Source: Hsuehochloa calcarea
Lineage: Eukaryota; Streptophyta; Magnoliopsida; Poales; Poaceae
Assembly (NCBI GenBank): GCA_036346395.1
Contig: CM070599.1
Location: 7,927,232-7,991,231 of the forward strand
DNA: 64,000 nucleotides
Direction of reading: 5' to 3'
The position numbers and the translations under genes were made by a program. Positions 10,800 to 20,554 of the stretch are shown here, piece after piece. The notes under the pieces were generated by a model. It made no database searches. It worked only from the letters and a program-made list of their open reading frames with translations, and was not told the DNA's origin. The number at the start of each line of letters is the position of its first letter. The stretch's first letter is position 1.

Positions 10800-12418
10800 G
10801 GTAATTTATCCTTATGGGTTGGTTTGAGGGGGAGTTTGATCTTTTTCTTATCTTTCCTTGTTCTTTTGATCTTTTATTGTTCTTTTTCTGAACTTAGTGA
10901 TCTTTTCGAACTTTTTAGGTTTTTAGGCTTTTTAATTGCATCTCATTGTGTCATATTGCATTCATATGAAAACTCCAACAAGTGGTTACAACAAATGATA
11001 TGAAAAATCCAAAAAAAAAAGGATGCATTGTAATATAAGATTTTCTGCTTATTTTTTTAAAAAAAAATTGATGAAGCTTTGCCTATTACCCTTTAGAGAT
11101 TTTGTATTTCAAATTCTTGCTCAATGTCATGTCTAGTTCTTTGACTTGCTAGAATTATCATGCTTTTACATGTGTAGCTAAGTCTTTGCTATTTGAGCTA
11201 GAACTTTAAAACAACTCGAACTAAGAAATTGCATTTTGTGGATGTTTTAGCGAGTTGCGCAATTAGTGCTCCTCTTGTGACATTGGCCCTGTCAGAATTG
11301 CTTTGTTAGCTCTTTGATCTAAAATTGACCATTACTTGAGCTTTTGTGTTCTTGAGATTCTAAAAATGCTCTTGTGAAAAATGAAAATCAAGATTGTCTT
11401 ATGCTTAAATTGTGCCAAACTATTCTTACGAGACTGCTTGTCAAATGACATGAACTTGGAGATAGTTTGATGAACCAGACGATCTCATGGGGACTGCTTG
11501 TTAGAAATGACATGAACCTCAAGATTTGTCGCCCCGGTAGAAACTTAGAAAGAGTTTGTGGATGGCTCCTAGTCCAGGATCTTCTTTACTAAGATATACC
11601 TTTAATCAACTTTTGGTCGAAGCTTAGGATGAGTTTGTGGATGGCTCCTAGTCCAGGATCTTGTCACTAAGTTAGATCATTAGTCAACTTCAATATTCAA
11701 TGCAAATAAAAAAAATGTTGCCAAATGGGCGTTTACAAAATATTGAGCAAAATGATTCAATACGGGACTTGATTGACTCTTAATGTGGTCTTTGTTAGAT
11801 TTTTGATCTCACTTTGACATTTTGACATGGCCAATTTCACTTTAGGATCCCTGTTGATGAACTTGCTGAATTTGAAGCGTTGCTTAAATTGATCAAATCT
11901 ACTGCTTTGTTTTTGAGCCTTTGTGCTTAGCTTTGATATATATGTCTTACCATGATCTTGCTAGCTACTTGTCGGGCTTGATATCTTTGTTTGTGCAATA
12001 TTAGAGATACTAGCTTGTTCTTTTGGGTAATCTCCAAAGCTTCTTGTAATCAAAAATTGAAAAATACAAAAATTGAAGCCACTCCATTGCACTTCATGCA
12101 TATTCCTCTTCATGCTTCTTTTGTTTCTGCTTCTTCCTTTATTCTATATTTATTATCTCTGGATGAGAGGAAGGTGTGATTCCTTGATGAATCCATTGTC
12201 AAAGGGGGAGAAGATGTGTTAAATGAGAAGAGAAGATGTGTTTATGAGAATATATTTCTTTGCTGGGGGAGAAGTTGTTGGGGGAGAAGTTTGTACAAAG
12301 GGGAGAAACTGAAAATTTGAAAAATTGAGGATCATAGTGAGGGGGAGTTCTTGAGTTGCATTCTTATTGTCTTATTGTATATTATGAACTTGAATTGCAT
12401 TCTTTTATCCTCACAATG
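10800..12418 (+). other. Long post-pol region of Copia B
   Basis: AT-rich plus-strand sequence with no convincing protein. It has a pair of related segments at 11560-11590 and 11630-11670 (GAGTTTGTGGATGGCTCCTA twice), and from 12200 to 12345 at least five purine-rich GGGGGAG tracts. Large Copia lineages such as SIRE/Maximus carry a long region and repeated polypurine tracts here; no env-like protein is recognised. The region resumes at 14847-15103 after the nested solo LTR. Confidence 0.6.
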
Positions 12419-14841
12419 TGTAATACTCCGAAAAATAAATAAATATTAATAATCGCGTAGTAAGGGTCGGAGAATAATTAGTTAAATAGTATCAATAAAT
12501 AATTAATTAAAAACGTCTGAAGGGCTTGTGCGTAATTAAATAAAATAGTACTTATAAAAAATAGAATTTTCGGATTTTTGTGAGCTGTATAAATAGTGGT
12601 AGAATTATTTTAGAAACCCTAGCTCTTCTATTCCTCGAGCCGCCGCCAGTTTTCTTTTTCTTGTTTCCTGGAGTCTGCGCCGCCAATCGCTTTCTTGCGC
12701 CAGCCAATTAAGTCTCGCTGGGGTTCGGGCGCTGAGCACCGCCACGCATGCGTGGAGCCGTGCTTTGCCGTCTGTCGCGCGCGGCCGGGCTTTGTTTCCT
12801 GTTGCCTTGACGCTGGGCCGAAGCCGAAGATCGGCTAACCGCCGGCTATTTTCCTCTTTGCGCGGTAGTCGTCTCGCGCGTTTCTTTCTGCCGGTTCTTC
12901 TTCTTTGGTTTTCGGCCGTGTATTGCTGGCGCCGCTGCATGCTGCCGCTGGAAGCCGAGCCAAGTCTTCTGCCGCGTGGGCGCCCCTCTGGTTGATGACG
13001 CCCGGCCGACCGATTTGAGCAGGTGCATAAGACTGTGTTTTCTTTCTTTCTTTTCCCTGGTTCCTTGCACAGCCGACTAAATTTGGGTGCTACAACTTGT
13101 GTATACGGCATTGATTAGCTAATCAATGGAAGGTGCCATGCATGCATAGGATTAGTGGAACTAATTGGTCTTTATACTAGAGTGGTTGGTCGGAACATTA
13201 AGGAAGATTAATATGATGGTTGTAGTCGGTTATATCAATTACTAGATCTGTTTAACCTACTGTTATGTTGTACGATTTATTCGGATATCGTAATGACAAA
13301 TTTTGGAAATCTCATCTACTAGTTAATTGTAGATAATTTCGATAGCTTTCTATAGCATATTTTAACATGTCGATCGGACGAGTATAATCAGAGTTATGTT
13401 TTTGGGAAGGCCGCTGTTTTTAGGGTTATCGTCTTTAGGCGCTGTTTTGGTAGACTGTAAACTAAAAATAGTAAATAACTTAATTAGAGTTTTTGATCTA
13501 CATGAAAGTTGTAGATAATTGTCCCATGGTTCTGTAGAATCTGAGAACACGTGTTTTGGTTGAGTAAAACAAAAGTTATGAAATTTGGAAGACTGCTGTT
13601 CCGAAGCGGACAGATCGGCTTTCTGGGCTAAATACGGAGGCTTAGATGATTTAATTAGAAGTCTTCGTAATCTAAGAAAATGTGGAGAATTTTATAAAGA
13701 ATCCAGAATGGGGTGGTTTGTGGTGATCGGACTTTCGAGTCAAAAGTTACGCTCTTTTTAGTAATCGGTCAGCTATAGGTAACTAGTCGGTACCGGCGTA
13801 ACGTGTTATATTTGGGGACGTGTAGGAGCGAAGCATTTTGATTGCTATTCTTGTTGTTGTAATTTGTATTGAAGTTGGTGTATTTAATATAGGAGAGGCG
13901 TCGTGCTTGTTGCCGTCTTCTAATCAAATCGTGCGTCGCAACTAGTAAAGGCAAGTGCATGGTAGACAGCGATCAATGATCGATCACTGTTTTCTTTATC
14001 TTCTATTACCATTATTGTTGTGCTTTTATTTTGTTTAATTGCAAACAAGTAATTGGTATGTTTATATCGTTGTTGACAAGCATGATGAAAAGTTGGATAT
14101 GATGTTTATGATGGAGTTTGCATGTTGTCATTCATAAGCATCTTTGCATAAGAGAAGGTGATCTTTATGATCACAACTCCACGGGAGTGGAGGAGGTCCC
14201 CGATCCTTATGGAGGAACGGGCTTGAGAGTGAATGTTGTCGCGAGCATTCACTCACGCTATACCGGTATACGCGAAAGAAGTGCATGTGGACATGTAGAA
14301 TAGATTTGCATTGATACATGAGATTAATTGATGAGAATATTAATGGAAGTACCTGTGATGATAATGGAGTTATTGAATGCTGATGATTTATTATTGTTCG
14401 TTGTTTATGGATGTATTTGCTGAGTCGTGGACTCACCCTTGCTCTATTGTTGTTTTTAGGTGATCTTCGAGGATGCCGTAATTGAGAGCGAGTAGAGCAC
14501 ATGGACATCACATGATCATTCGCCATGATAATCTTTTCATTCAATATTGGTTTACACTTGGACATGATAGTTATTGAATAATGTTTAGGATATCATTTGG
14601 ACTAGACTATTTGCTTTATTAATTTGGATTCATTGGTTGATGCTGCTTTGGATTATTTGCCTGGTTATAATTTCCCATTGCTTATTTATTGTCGTTTGAT
14701 CCATAATTATGCATGTTCTTTTGTGGTCCATGGATTTGATTATCTTTGTTTTTTTGCTGTATTTATATAGTGTGTCAATAATTATTAATTGGAAGGTAGT
14801 TTAGTGGCATTCCAGGCTCAGTGTTGGGCTGGGGTGTTACA
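12419..14841 (+). mobile_element. Solo Gypsy-type LTR inside Copia B
   Basis: TGTAATACTCCG...GGGGTGTTACA, 2423 bp, flanked by the 5-bp duplication CAATG (12414-12418 and 14842-14846). It contains the TATA box TATAAATAG at 12588-12596, a GC-rich leader to about 13020, and the segment GAGTCGTGGACTCACCC near 14424 that recurs in the other LTRs of this family (21695, 23790, 46180). No internal region is present. Overlapping frames within it are not genes. Confidence 0.9.
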
Positions 14842-15090
14842 CAATGATCATAGGTCAATTGAACAATTGTTCTTTCATATGGACCTCATGTGAGAATTTT
14901 GACCCTTTTAAAATCAAAGTTTTTATGCTTTCTTTTGCCTTGTCTCACATGCCTATACTATTCGATGCCGCTTGGTCATTTTCATTGCTTTTTCTTGCTT
15001 ATGGACCAAGTTGTGCCTTTGTGCTAAAATGCGAGTAAACTCGTTTTCAAACCTCTTACTTACATTTTACGGATAATTGCCAATGTGTTC

Positions 15091-15103
15091 ATCAAGGGGA
15101 GAT
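15091..15103 (+). other. Polypurine tract of Copia B
   Basis: ATCAAGGGGAGAT directly precedes the 3' LTR start TGTGGATTTC at 15104, the expected plus-strand priming site. Confidence 0.8.
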
Positions 15104-16920
15104 TGTGGATTTCATGGGGATATGCTCCAGATCTTAGGATGATGTGACAATTGGCAATGGCGTTTACGGTTTGTAGTTTCACGTGTTTTCGACAAAGCTA
15201 CAGGTATTCTGGACAGGGGCGGTCCGACCGGTCTTAGCACGGCGGTCCGACCGGTCCCAAATCGGTCGGACCGGCCATGTGGGGCGGTCGGACCGGCAAT
15301 GACCAAAGTGGTCAAAACGAGCTGGGCCAAAAATAGGTGTTGTAGGCAAGTGAGGGGATCCCAATGCACTTGGTCTCATGATTTTTGGAGTCTCCAGTAA
15401 GAAGTTCTATTGGTTTAAAGTTTCCAGAAGGTTTCGGATTTTGGGAGTTTGAATTTCGGCTAAGTCCCAAGGGGCGGTCCGACCAGCTCACAGGGAGCGG
15501 TCCGACCGGCCATGGGGCGGTCCGACCGGCTCACCTGGTGCGGTCAGACCGGTTTCTACTTGAACGTCGGCCAACTTCGTGGCGATGTTGTTTTGTTAGG
15601 TCAAAGTCATTGGTATTGTGGCATATGGTTTGCATGATGCATGTTTTGACTAACATGGGTCAAGTTGTGAAGAACTTGTTCCCGAATTCGTGTTTGCTTG
15701 TCTGTGGTTGTGCAGGTTGCTTGGTGGTCAACGACGGTCAACGGCGAGGAGGATCGGGACTAGACTCGAAGAGTTGAGGTCCAGAACGATTGACGATGCC
15801 GGGTGAGGTCAACGACTCAAGTGTGACACAAGATGGACAATGGTGACCTATTGGCAAATCCATGACGCATGGTGAAGCGGTTTAGGTCAAAAGGTTAAAG
15901 ACGGCGCTTTGCGAAGCGTGCGTGTGTGACCCGTTTGTTAGTGGGCCTTAACGGGAGCCCAATTAAGTCAAACCCTAAGAGTTTTAGGCCTCCACTATAA
16001 ATAGGAGGAGATGGTGGCTGCACCTCTCCCTCTCGCCTTTTTATGTTTCAAAACCCTAATTGTCTTTAGGGGAGTTGAGGTGGAGGCTAGGGCTCTTGAT
16101 GGTTTGTGGTGAATTTCGTGATCTTTGATTGTCTACTGATCCATGATGGTGTGGATGTAATCCAGCATCAACCATGAAATCAATCTATGCAAGGTTTGCT
16201 TGAGATAAGTCTCTTTTCGTTCTTGCTTTCAATTTCGTGTTTTTAGGGCTTCCTTTGATCCGCGAGTTTGTGATTGATTCTTTCACGTGGATTAGCTTGC
16301 TGTGATATGTGTGAATCCATCTAGCATCATCTTGATCATCAATCTCTCACGAACAAGCATTAGGATCAAGTTTTCGTTCTTGCCCGGTTTTAGACCTTCT
16401 ATTAATCAATTGGCAATTGCTCAAGATCGTTCCAAGAATTATCATAATATTCGATTGGAATAGGTTCTTAATAGCATATAGAAGGTGTGTGCAAAGTTTC
16501 ATAAAGATTGGAGTTGAGAATCAAAAGTTTCACCTAATTGCAACTTCGTCATCGGGCTGATTTTATTGCATTGCGGATCGGTTCGAGTCGGCGGTCGGAC
16601 CATTGTCATCACCGGTCGACCGATTTTGAGCGGTCCGACCGCCAAAGACTACGCCGGTCGACCGCCCGACAATCGGTCCGACCGGTTGGGTGCAATGATC
16701 GACCGCCCGTCTTTGTGAGTCTTTGCAATCTTAGTTGAGTTTGTTATTTTGCTTAGGGGATTTAATTGGATTCAATACTAGTCTTCCGCTGTACTGGTAT
16801 ATTGATCTTCATAGTTTCATCATAGCTATTGGAGTGAAATTGTGTTGAATTCATTATTTGAGAAAAAGTGAGCGTGCTCCTATTCACCCCCCCCCCTCTA
16901 GTCGCCTTTTCGGTCCAACA
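15104..16920 (+). repeat. 3' LTR of Copia B
   Basis: 1817 bp, the partner of 3467-5258. Long blocks are identical, but CAG/CTG-containing positions in the two palindrome clusters are altered or shifted, most clearly at 16545-16720 against 4895-5065. It ends TCGGTCCAACA at 16920 and is followed by target duplicate GCTAC. Confidence 0.93.
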
Positions 16921-18119
16921 GCTACTCCGTAACTGGGTAGTTATAAAGGTAGCTTTCGGGTATGCTATGAAACATGTGGAGGAATGTGACTGGTCGAGAT
17001 GGGATTTGCCCCTCCTAACATAACAGGAGAGATGTCTCTGGGCCCCTCGTGGTGATCGGATAAAGAATGTACATGGTCATGCCACTAGTGGTCGAAGTGT
17101 CGACCGCATGATGTTATCCGACACTCGATCGAGAAAGAATTGAACAGTCCATGGATGACACATCATCTCACCTGGTGTTCAACCAGACATCAGAGGCAAA
17201 AGGAGAATGCATGAGTAGGTCGCTTAGTTTGATCATTTACAGACTAGTCGTATGGAGATACGTGCTAGTCGTAGACTAGTCAAATGTAATCACAGAATGG
17301 TAAGAACCTGGTCGTAAGGAGTTGCGAACTGGTCGTTATCAATTACAACCTGGTCGTATAGAGATACGAACTGGTCGTAAGTGATGAGGACCTGATCATA
17401 GATCATATTACATCAAGGTTAGTCCGATTTATTCTATGTGTCTTTGGGAATCGTTATGTGCTGCTAGGTACCGCTAACGACTAGTGATCGGAAAAGAGTT
17501 TCCGAGTCATAACCGATTACACATGAACCTGTGGGGTCGCACCCTTAAAGTGCAAGGATCTGTTTTGGATGGTGATCCGAATTCGTATAGGCCACGAGTT
17601 CCTAATGGGCCTCCAGGTCGAGACCCATCATGGATGCCTATATAAAGAGGGGCGGTGGCATGGGGTAGGACTGGCATGATCTTTGGAAGAACTCCTGAAA
17701 CCCTAATAGCCACGCCTTCTCAACCACGCTGCCAGTGCTAGCACTCTGCACGTGGTGATCCTGCCCCGTACGTGTGCATACCTCGGAGGTGTTGTTGCGA
17801 AGCAACAGCACTAGAACGATCCGCGACTTGTGTTGATCACCGGAGTCGGAGAAGAAGTAACATGACGAGTACGACCACTCGGAGGAGTAGACGCGTGATG
17901 AGTACGACTACTCGAAGGAGGAGACGCGTCGAGAGTACGACTACGACTGCATCAACTCGCTACAACGACTCTACTTCCGCTACGAGTCGGCGCGTCTAGC
18001 GGTAATCTCGTGATCTATTACTTGCGGTGGTTCCTTGGTTGCGCGGTAAAAAAAAATTTTGCTATCGTAGCATTACCGCGTTACCCAACAGAGCCGTCAT
18101 GATAATCACAGAGAGTCCG

Positions 18120-18386
18120 CTAGATCTCATGAGCAGACTGCAAATGAGCGACACGCTCAAACTCCGATCGACTAAGGCCTTGGATCAAAAAAATTCGAGC
18201 CTTGCTGTTGGCCTCCACATGTGGAGTGATCACATCTTCATCGGCTAGCACGACATAAGGATTTTTTACCTTAAGCCAAATTACGTGCCCTTGAGCCTCG
18301 ATGTAGACCTGCATTCGGGCCTTCCAATAAACAAAATCAACTCCATCAAAAATATGTGGTTTGGTTGAATACTTGTCAGTCGCCAT
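18120..18386 (-). pseudogene. Copia A gag N-terminus
   Basis: Starts at the ATG at 18386-18384, 43 bases after the primer site. It reads MATDKYSTKPHIFDG, VYWKARMQVYIEAQ, NSKARIFLIQGLSRSEF and HLQSAHEI, the conserved UBN2-type gag N-terminus. A TAG codon replaces the tryptophan expected after SAHEI (the family reads AHEIW), ending the frame after 89 codons. The next codons run to the insertion point at 18091 and resume at 3002. Apart from this stop and one near 2920, the frame of element A is much better preserved than that of element B. Confidence 0.85.
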
Positions 18387-18428
18387 GGCTCCATAGACCG
18401 GTTAAGATCTATGAGAAAAGCTAACCGG

Positions 18429-18440
18429 GCTCTGATACCA
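18429..18440 (-). other. Primer-binding site of Copia A
   Basis: Minus-strand TGGTATCAGAGC, two bases from the LTR end CCTACA. Same initiator-Met type as Copia B. Confidence 0.9.
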
Positions 18441-18442
18441 CT

Positions 18443-18865
18443 TGTAGGACCGGAAAGGCGACTAGAGGGGGGGTGAATAGACGCTTTCTTAATTTATTTA
18501 GGTAAACGTTGATGATGGCTTTGGTTGGGAGGGAGTAGACAAGCACCTTTCACTCAGTTCACCATAATTTACCTTCATTAATAAGTTTGATTATGTCTTC
18601 CATTTAATAACTGAGGAACTATAATAAATAAATTTAAACTGCATGATATTTCTCTCCATGTTATGTTTTGTTAAATGCTGCTAGTGGTTTGATTTAATTA
18701 CTCCCTGATTATATTCAAGTGAATTCAGTCTTTATTCCTGCCATTGTACTATGAAAGTTGGTCTCTTTATGTACTTAGAGGAGTTACAGTTTAAATTCTT
18801 CCGCAATATGGTTGTATGTTAGTTCTTTAACTAACATCTTGGCTTCCGAATAGCCAGGGTGTTAC
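18443..18865. repeat. Copia A 5' LTR stub joined to a Gypsy LTR end
   Basis: 18443-18480 is the terminal part of the Copia A LTR (TGTAGGACCGGAAAGGCG... on plus, matching the TAGTCGCCTTTTCGGTCCAACA end of Copia B). The sequence then changes to AT-rich DNA that ends AGCCAGGGTGTTACA at 18865, the 3' end of a plus-strand Gypsy-type LTR. The junction lies somewhere between 18480 and 18530. No target duplication was found, so the two fragments were probably joined by deletion. Confidence 0.6.
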
Positions 18866-19475
18866 ATGCCACCTCCTGCTTGGCGCTCTAGAGCTCGCAA
18901 AGGCGCTAGCGAAGCGATGGAGAAGAAGGCGCTACCAGGTGAGCCTGGCTCGTCATCGGTGCGAACAGGGTCTGGCGCTGTTGAGGCAGTGTGGTCCAAT
19001 CAAGTCAAGTGGTTCGGGTCCGGTCGCAACAGTTCAACTAGGTTCAGGTTAGGTCTACAGTTGACTGGTTCTGAAATCCAACTCCTTTACTTTGATCGAG
19101 TGAGATAAAATAGCAAAAAACATTAGAAAAAACTAAATTATTCTAGTTTGAGAAAAATTTGACTTGGACACTAAAAATTTGAGAAAAATTTGACAGTTGA
19201 CAGGTTAGATTTTTCTCAAGCTTAACTTGGACACTAAAAATTTGAGAAAAATCATATTTATTCATGATAATTATTCTAGTATTTAAGTAAATTATTTTCT
19301 AGACATCTTTACAAGCATTTATTTCAGATTTCTTTTGGAGTTCCAATTTGAGATGCAAGTTTTATTTGGATTTGAATTTTTCAAATGCAACAATTTATGC
19401 ATATGTTCCAAAAATAACATGCATGCTCATGAAATGCATCCTTAATCCCACTTAGTGAAAATGGGGATGTTACAT
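18866..19475 (+). repeat. Unassigned repeat-like sequence ending in a Gypsy-type LTR terminus
   Basis: A short GC-rich start (18870-19000), then AT-rich sequence with repeated GAGAAAAATTTGAC and ACACTAAAAATTTGAG segments (19145-19255). It ends GGGGATGTTACA near 19475, like the ends at 26578 and 32502. No gene is recognised; a 80-codon frame at 18866-19108 has no family resemblance. Confidence 0.4.
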
Positions 19476-20554
19476 GATCTTCATAGTGATCTTCAAGGGT
19501 AACGATCTGAAACCCTTTAGATTGCCCTGGTGTAGTTGTTTGTAGGTCGTTTAGTCAATGGGAAGAGTAGGTGTTTTGTTGCCCAAGTTTGTCGAGTTGT
19601 GACACAGTATTGCGAGGGTATGTACGGATATTTAGGTTTGTATTCAGGGATTAGTACAATTATAAAAGTTTTAAATAGTCTCGTTAATTTTCCAGGAAGA
19701 TCTGGATCATTAGAATCGGAGTAGCGAGCGAAAAGTTACGGCCTCATGAAGGTCACTATCCAAAATTTGGGCGTGGCTAGCAGATATGAAGATGGATTAG
19801 TTTCATCTAGTAGATGGCAAAAATAAAAGATGGTGATAACTTTAATAAGTTAATAAATTTTGTTTAGTTTTTAGAACTGGTATTGCTAATATATTTTAAA
19901 GTTTTGTAATTAAAGATATAAAATTATGAAGTGGACTCTCCTGAGAGATTCTGGGACGGTCTTTGGGGAAGGAAATGGGGCAGAGAATGGTAGATTCAAA
20001 AGCTCATCAAAAATAGGAAGTTGTAGGTTTTTTCATGAGTATTCCAGAAATTAGTAGATATCAAGATTTGGAGTTCAGATGTGAAAGTTAGAGTATTTTT
20101 TATTACTAGGACAACGGTTATGTGGATCGGTAGTAGCAAGTTATTTGGATCATTTTTGTGTAATCATGCTAGGGCGAAGTATGTGATGTTTTGGTACTGT
20201 ATTTGACATATTTTTTAATGTATGTCAACTTGTTGTCCAAGGAGTGTTGCCTCAAGAGCAATTTCACTTTTGCATCATCCAACTCCTAGCAGCTAAAGAG
20301 GTAAGTGCTTGGTATAATGGTGAACAATGGGTTGTTGCCACTGTCATGTTAGTTTATTTACCATGAGATTTATTTATATGGTGTTAAGTTAAATATTTTC
20401 CATGGTAATATTGATGAAAATATTTATATTGTGATATTGATGGAACTACCATGTGGATGACATGCTGAGAATATTAATGTTTAATGAATTGTTGCATCAT
20501 TCACTTGCATAAGGACCAAGACGGTGAGTACTGTCATGTGTATGGCTAATCCGG

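Larger units (their letters stand above)
3467..16920 (+). mobile_element. Copia retrotransposon B, full length, carrying a nested solo LTR
   Basis: Complete element with TSD GCTAC (3462-3466 and 16921-16925), 5' LTR 3467-5258, initiator-Met primer site, gag-protease-integrase-RT-RNase H order, polypurine tract and 3' LTR 15104-16920. Without the solo LTR nested at 12419-14841 it is about 11 kb. Copia INT-before-RT order is clear. Large size, a large zinc-knuckle gag and a long region after RNase H suggest the SIRE/Maximus lineage, but this is tentative. LTR pairs are very similar and the TSD is intact, implying a young insertion, yet every coding domain is frameshifted. Confidence 0.93.
3008..18090 (+). 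mobile_element. Solo Copia LTR (Angela/BARE-like ends), split by Copia B
   Basis: Begins TGTTGGAAATATGCCCTAG, the recognisable opening of grass Angela/BARE-type Copia LTRs, and ends ...TTACCCAACA. It is flanked by the target duplication GAGCC. Its own sequence is 3008-3466 plus 16926-18090, about 1.62 kb; the rest is the nested Copia B. With no internal region, it is a solo LTR left by LTR-LTR recombination. A plus-strand TATA (TATATAAA, 17639-17646) marks its promoter. 17240-17400 carries repeated GTCGTA motifs, some forming short hairpins with ATACGA. 17840-18000 has degenerate GAGTACGACTACTCG-like repeats. Confidence 0.9.
18091..18442 (-). mobile_element. Copia A, 5' internal end (gag start and primer site)
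   Basis: Continuation of the minus-strand Copia A across the nested insertion. It contains the gag start, and the primer-binding site TGGTATCAGAGC reads on the minus strand at 18429-18440. The 5' LTR boundary (TGTAGG on plus) is at 18443. GAGCC at 18091-18095 is the right copy of the target duplication of the solo LTR. Confidence 0.9.

Noticed and set aside
10800..12418. Env-like gene after Copia B pol
   Set aside because: No frame of useful length, no signal peptide or membrane segment; stops in all frames.
12605..13111. Arg-rich minus-strand open frame of 168 codons
   Set aside because: It lies in the GC-rich leader of a solo Gypsy LTR; composition explains the openness and no domain is present.
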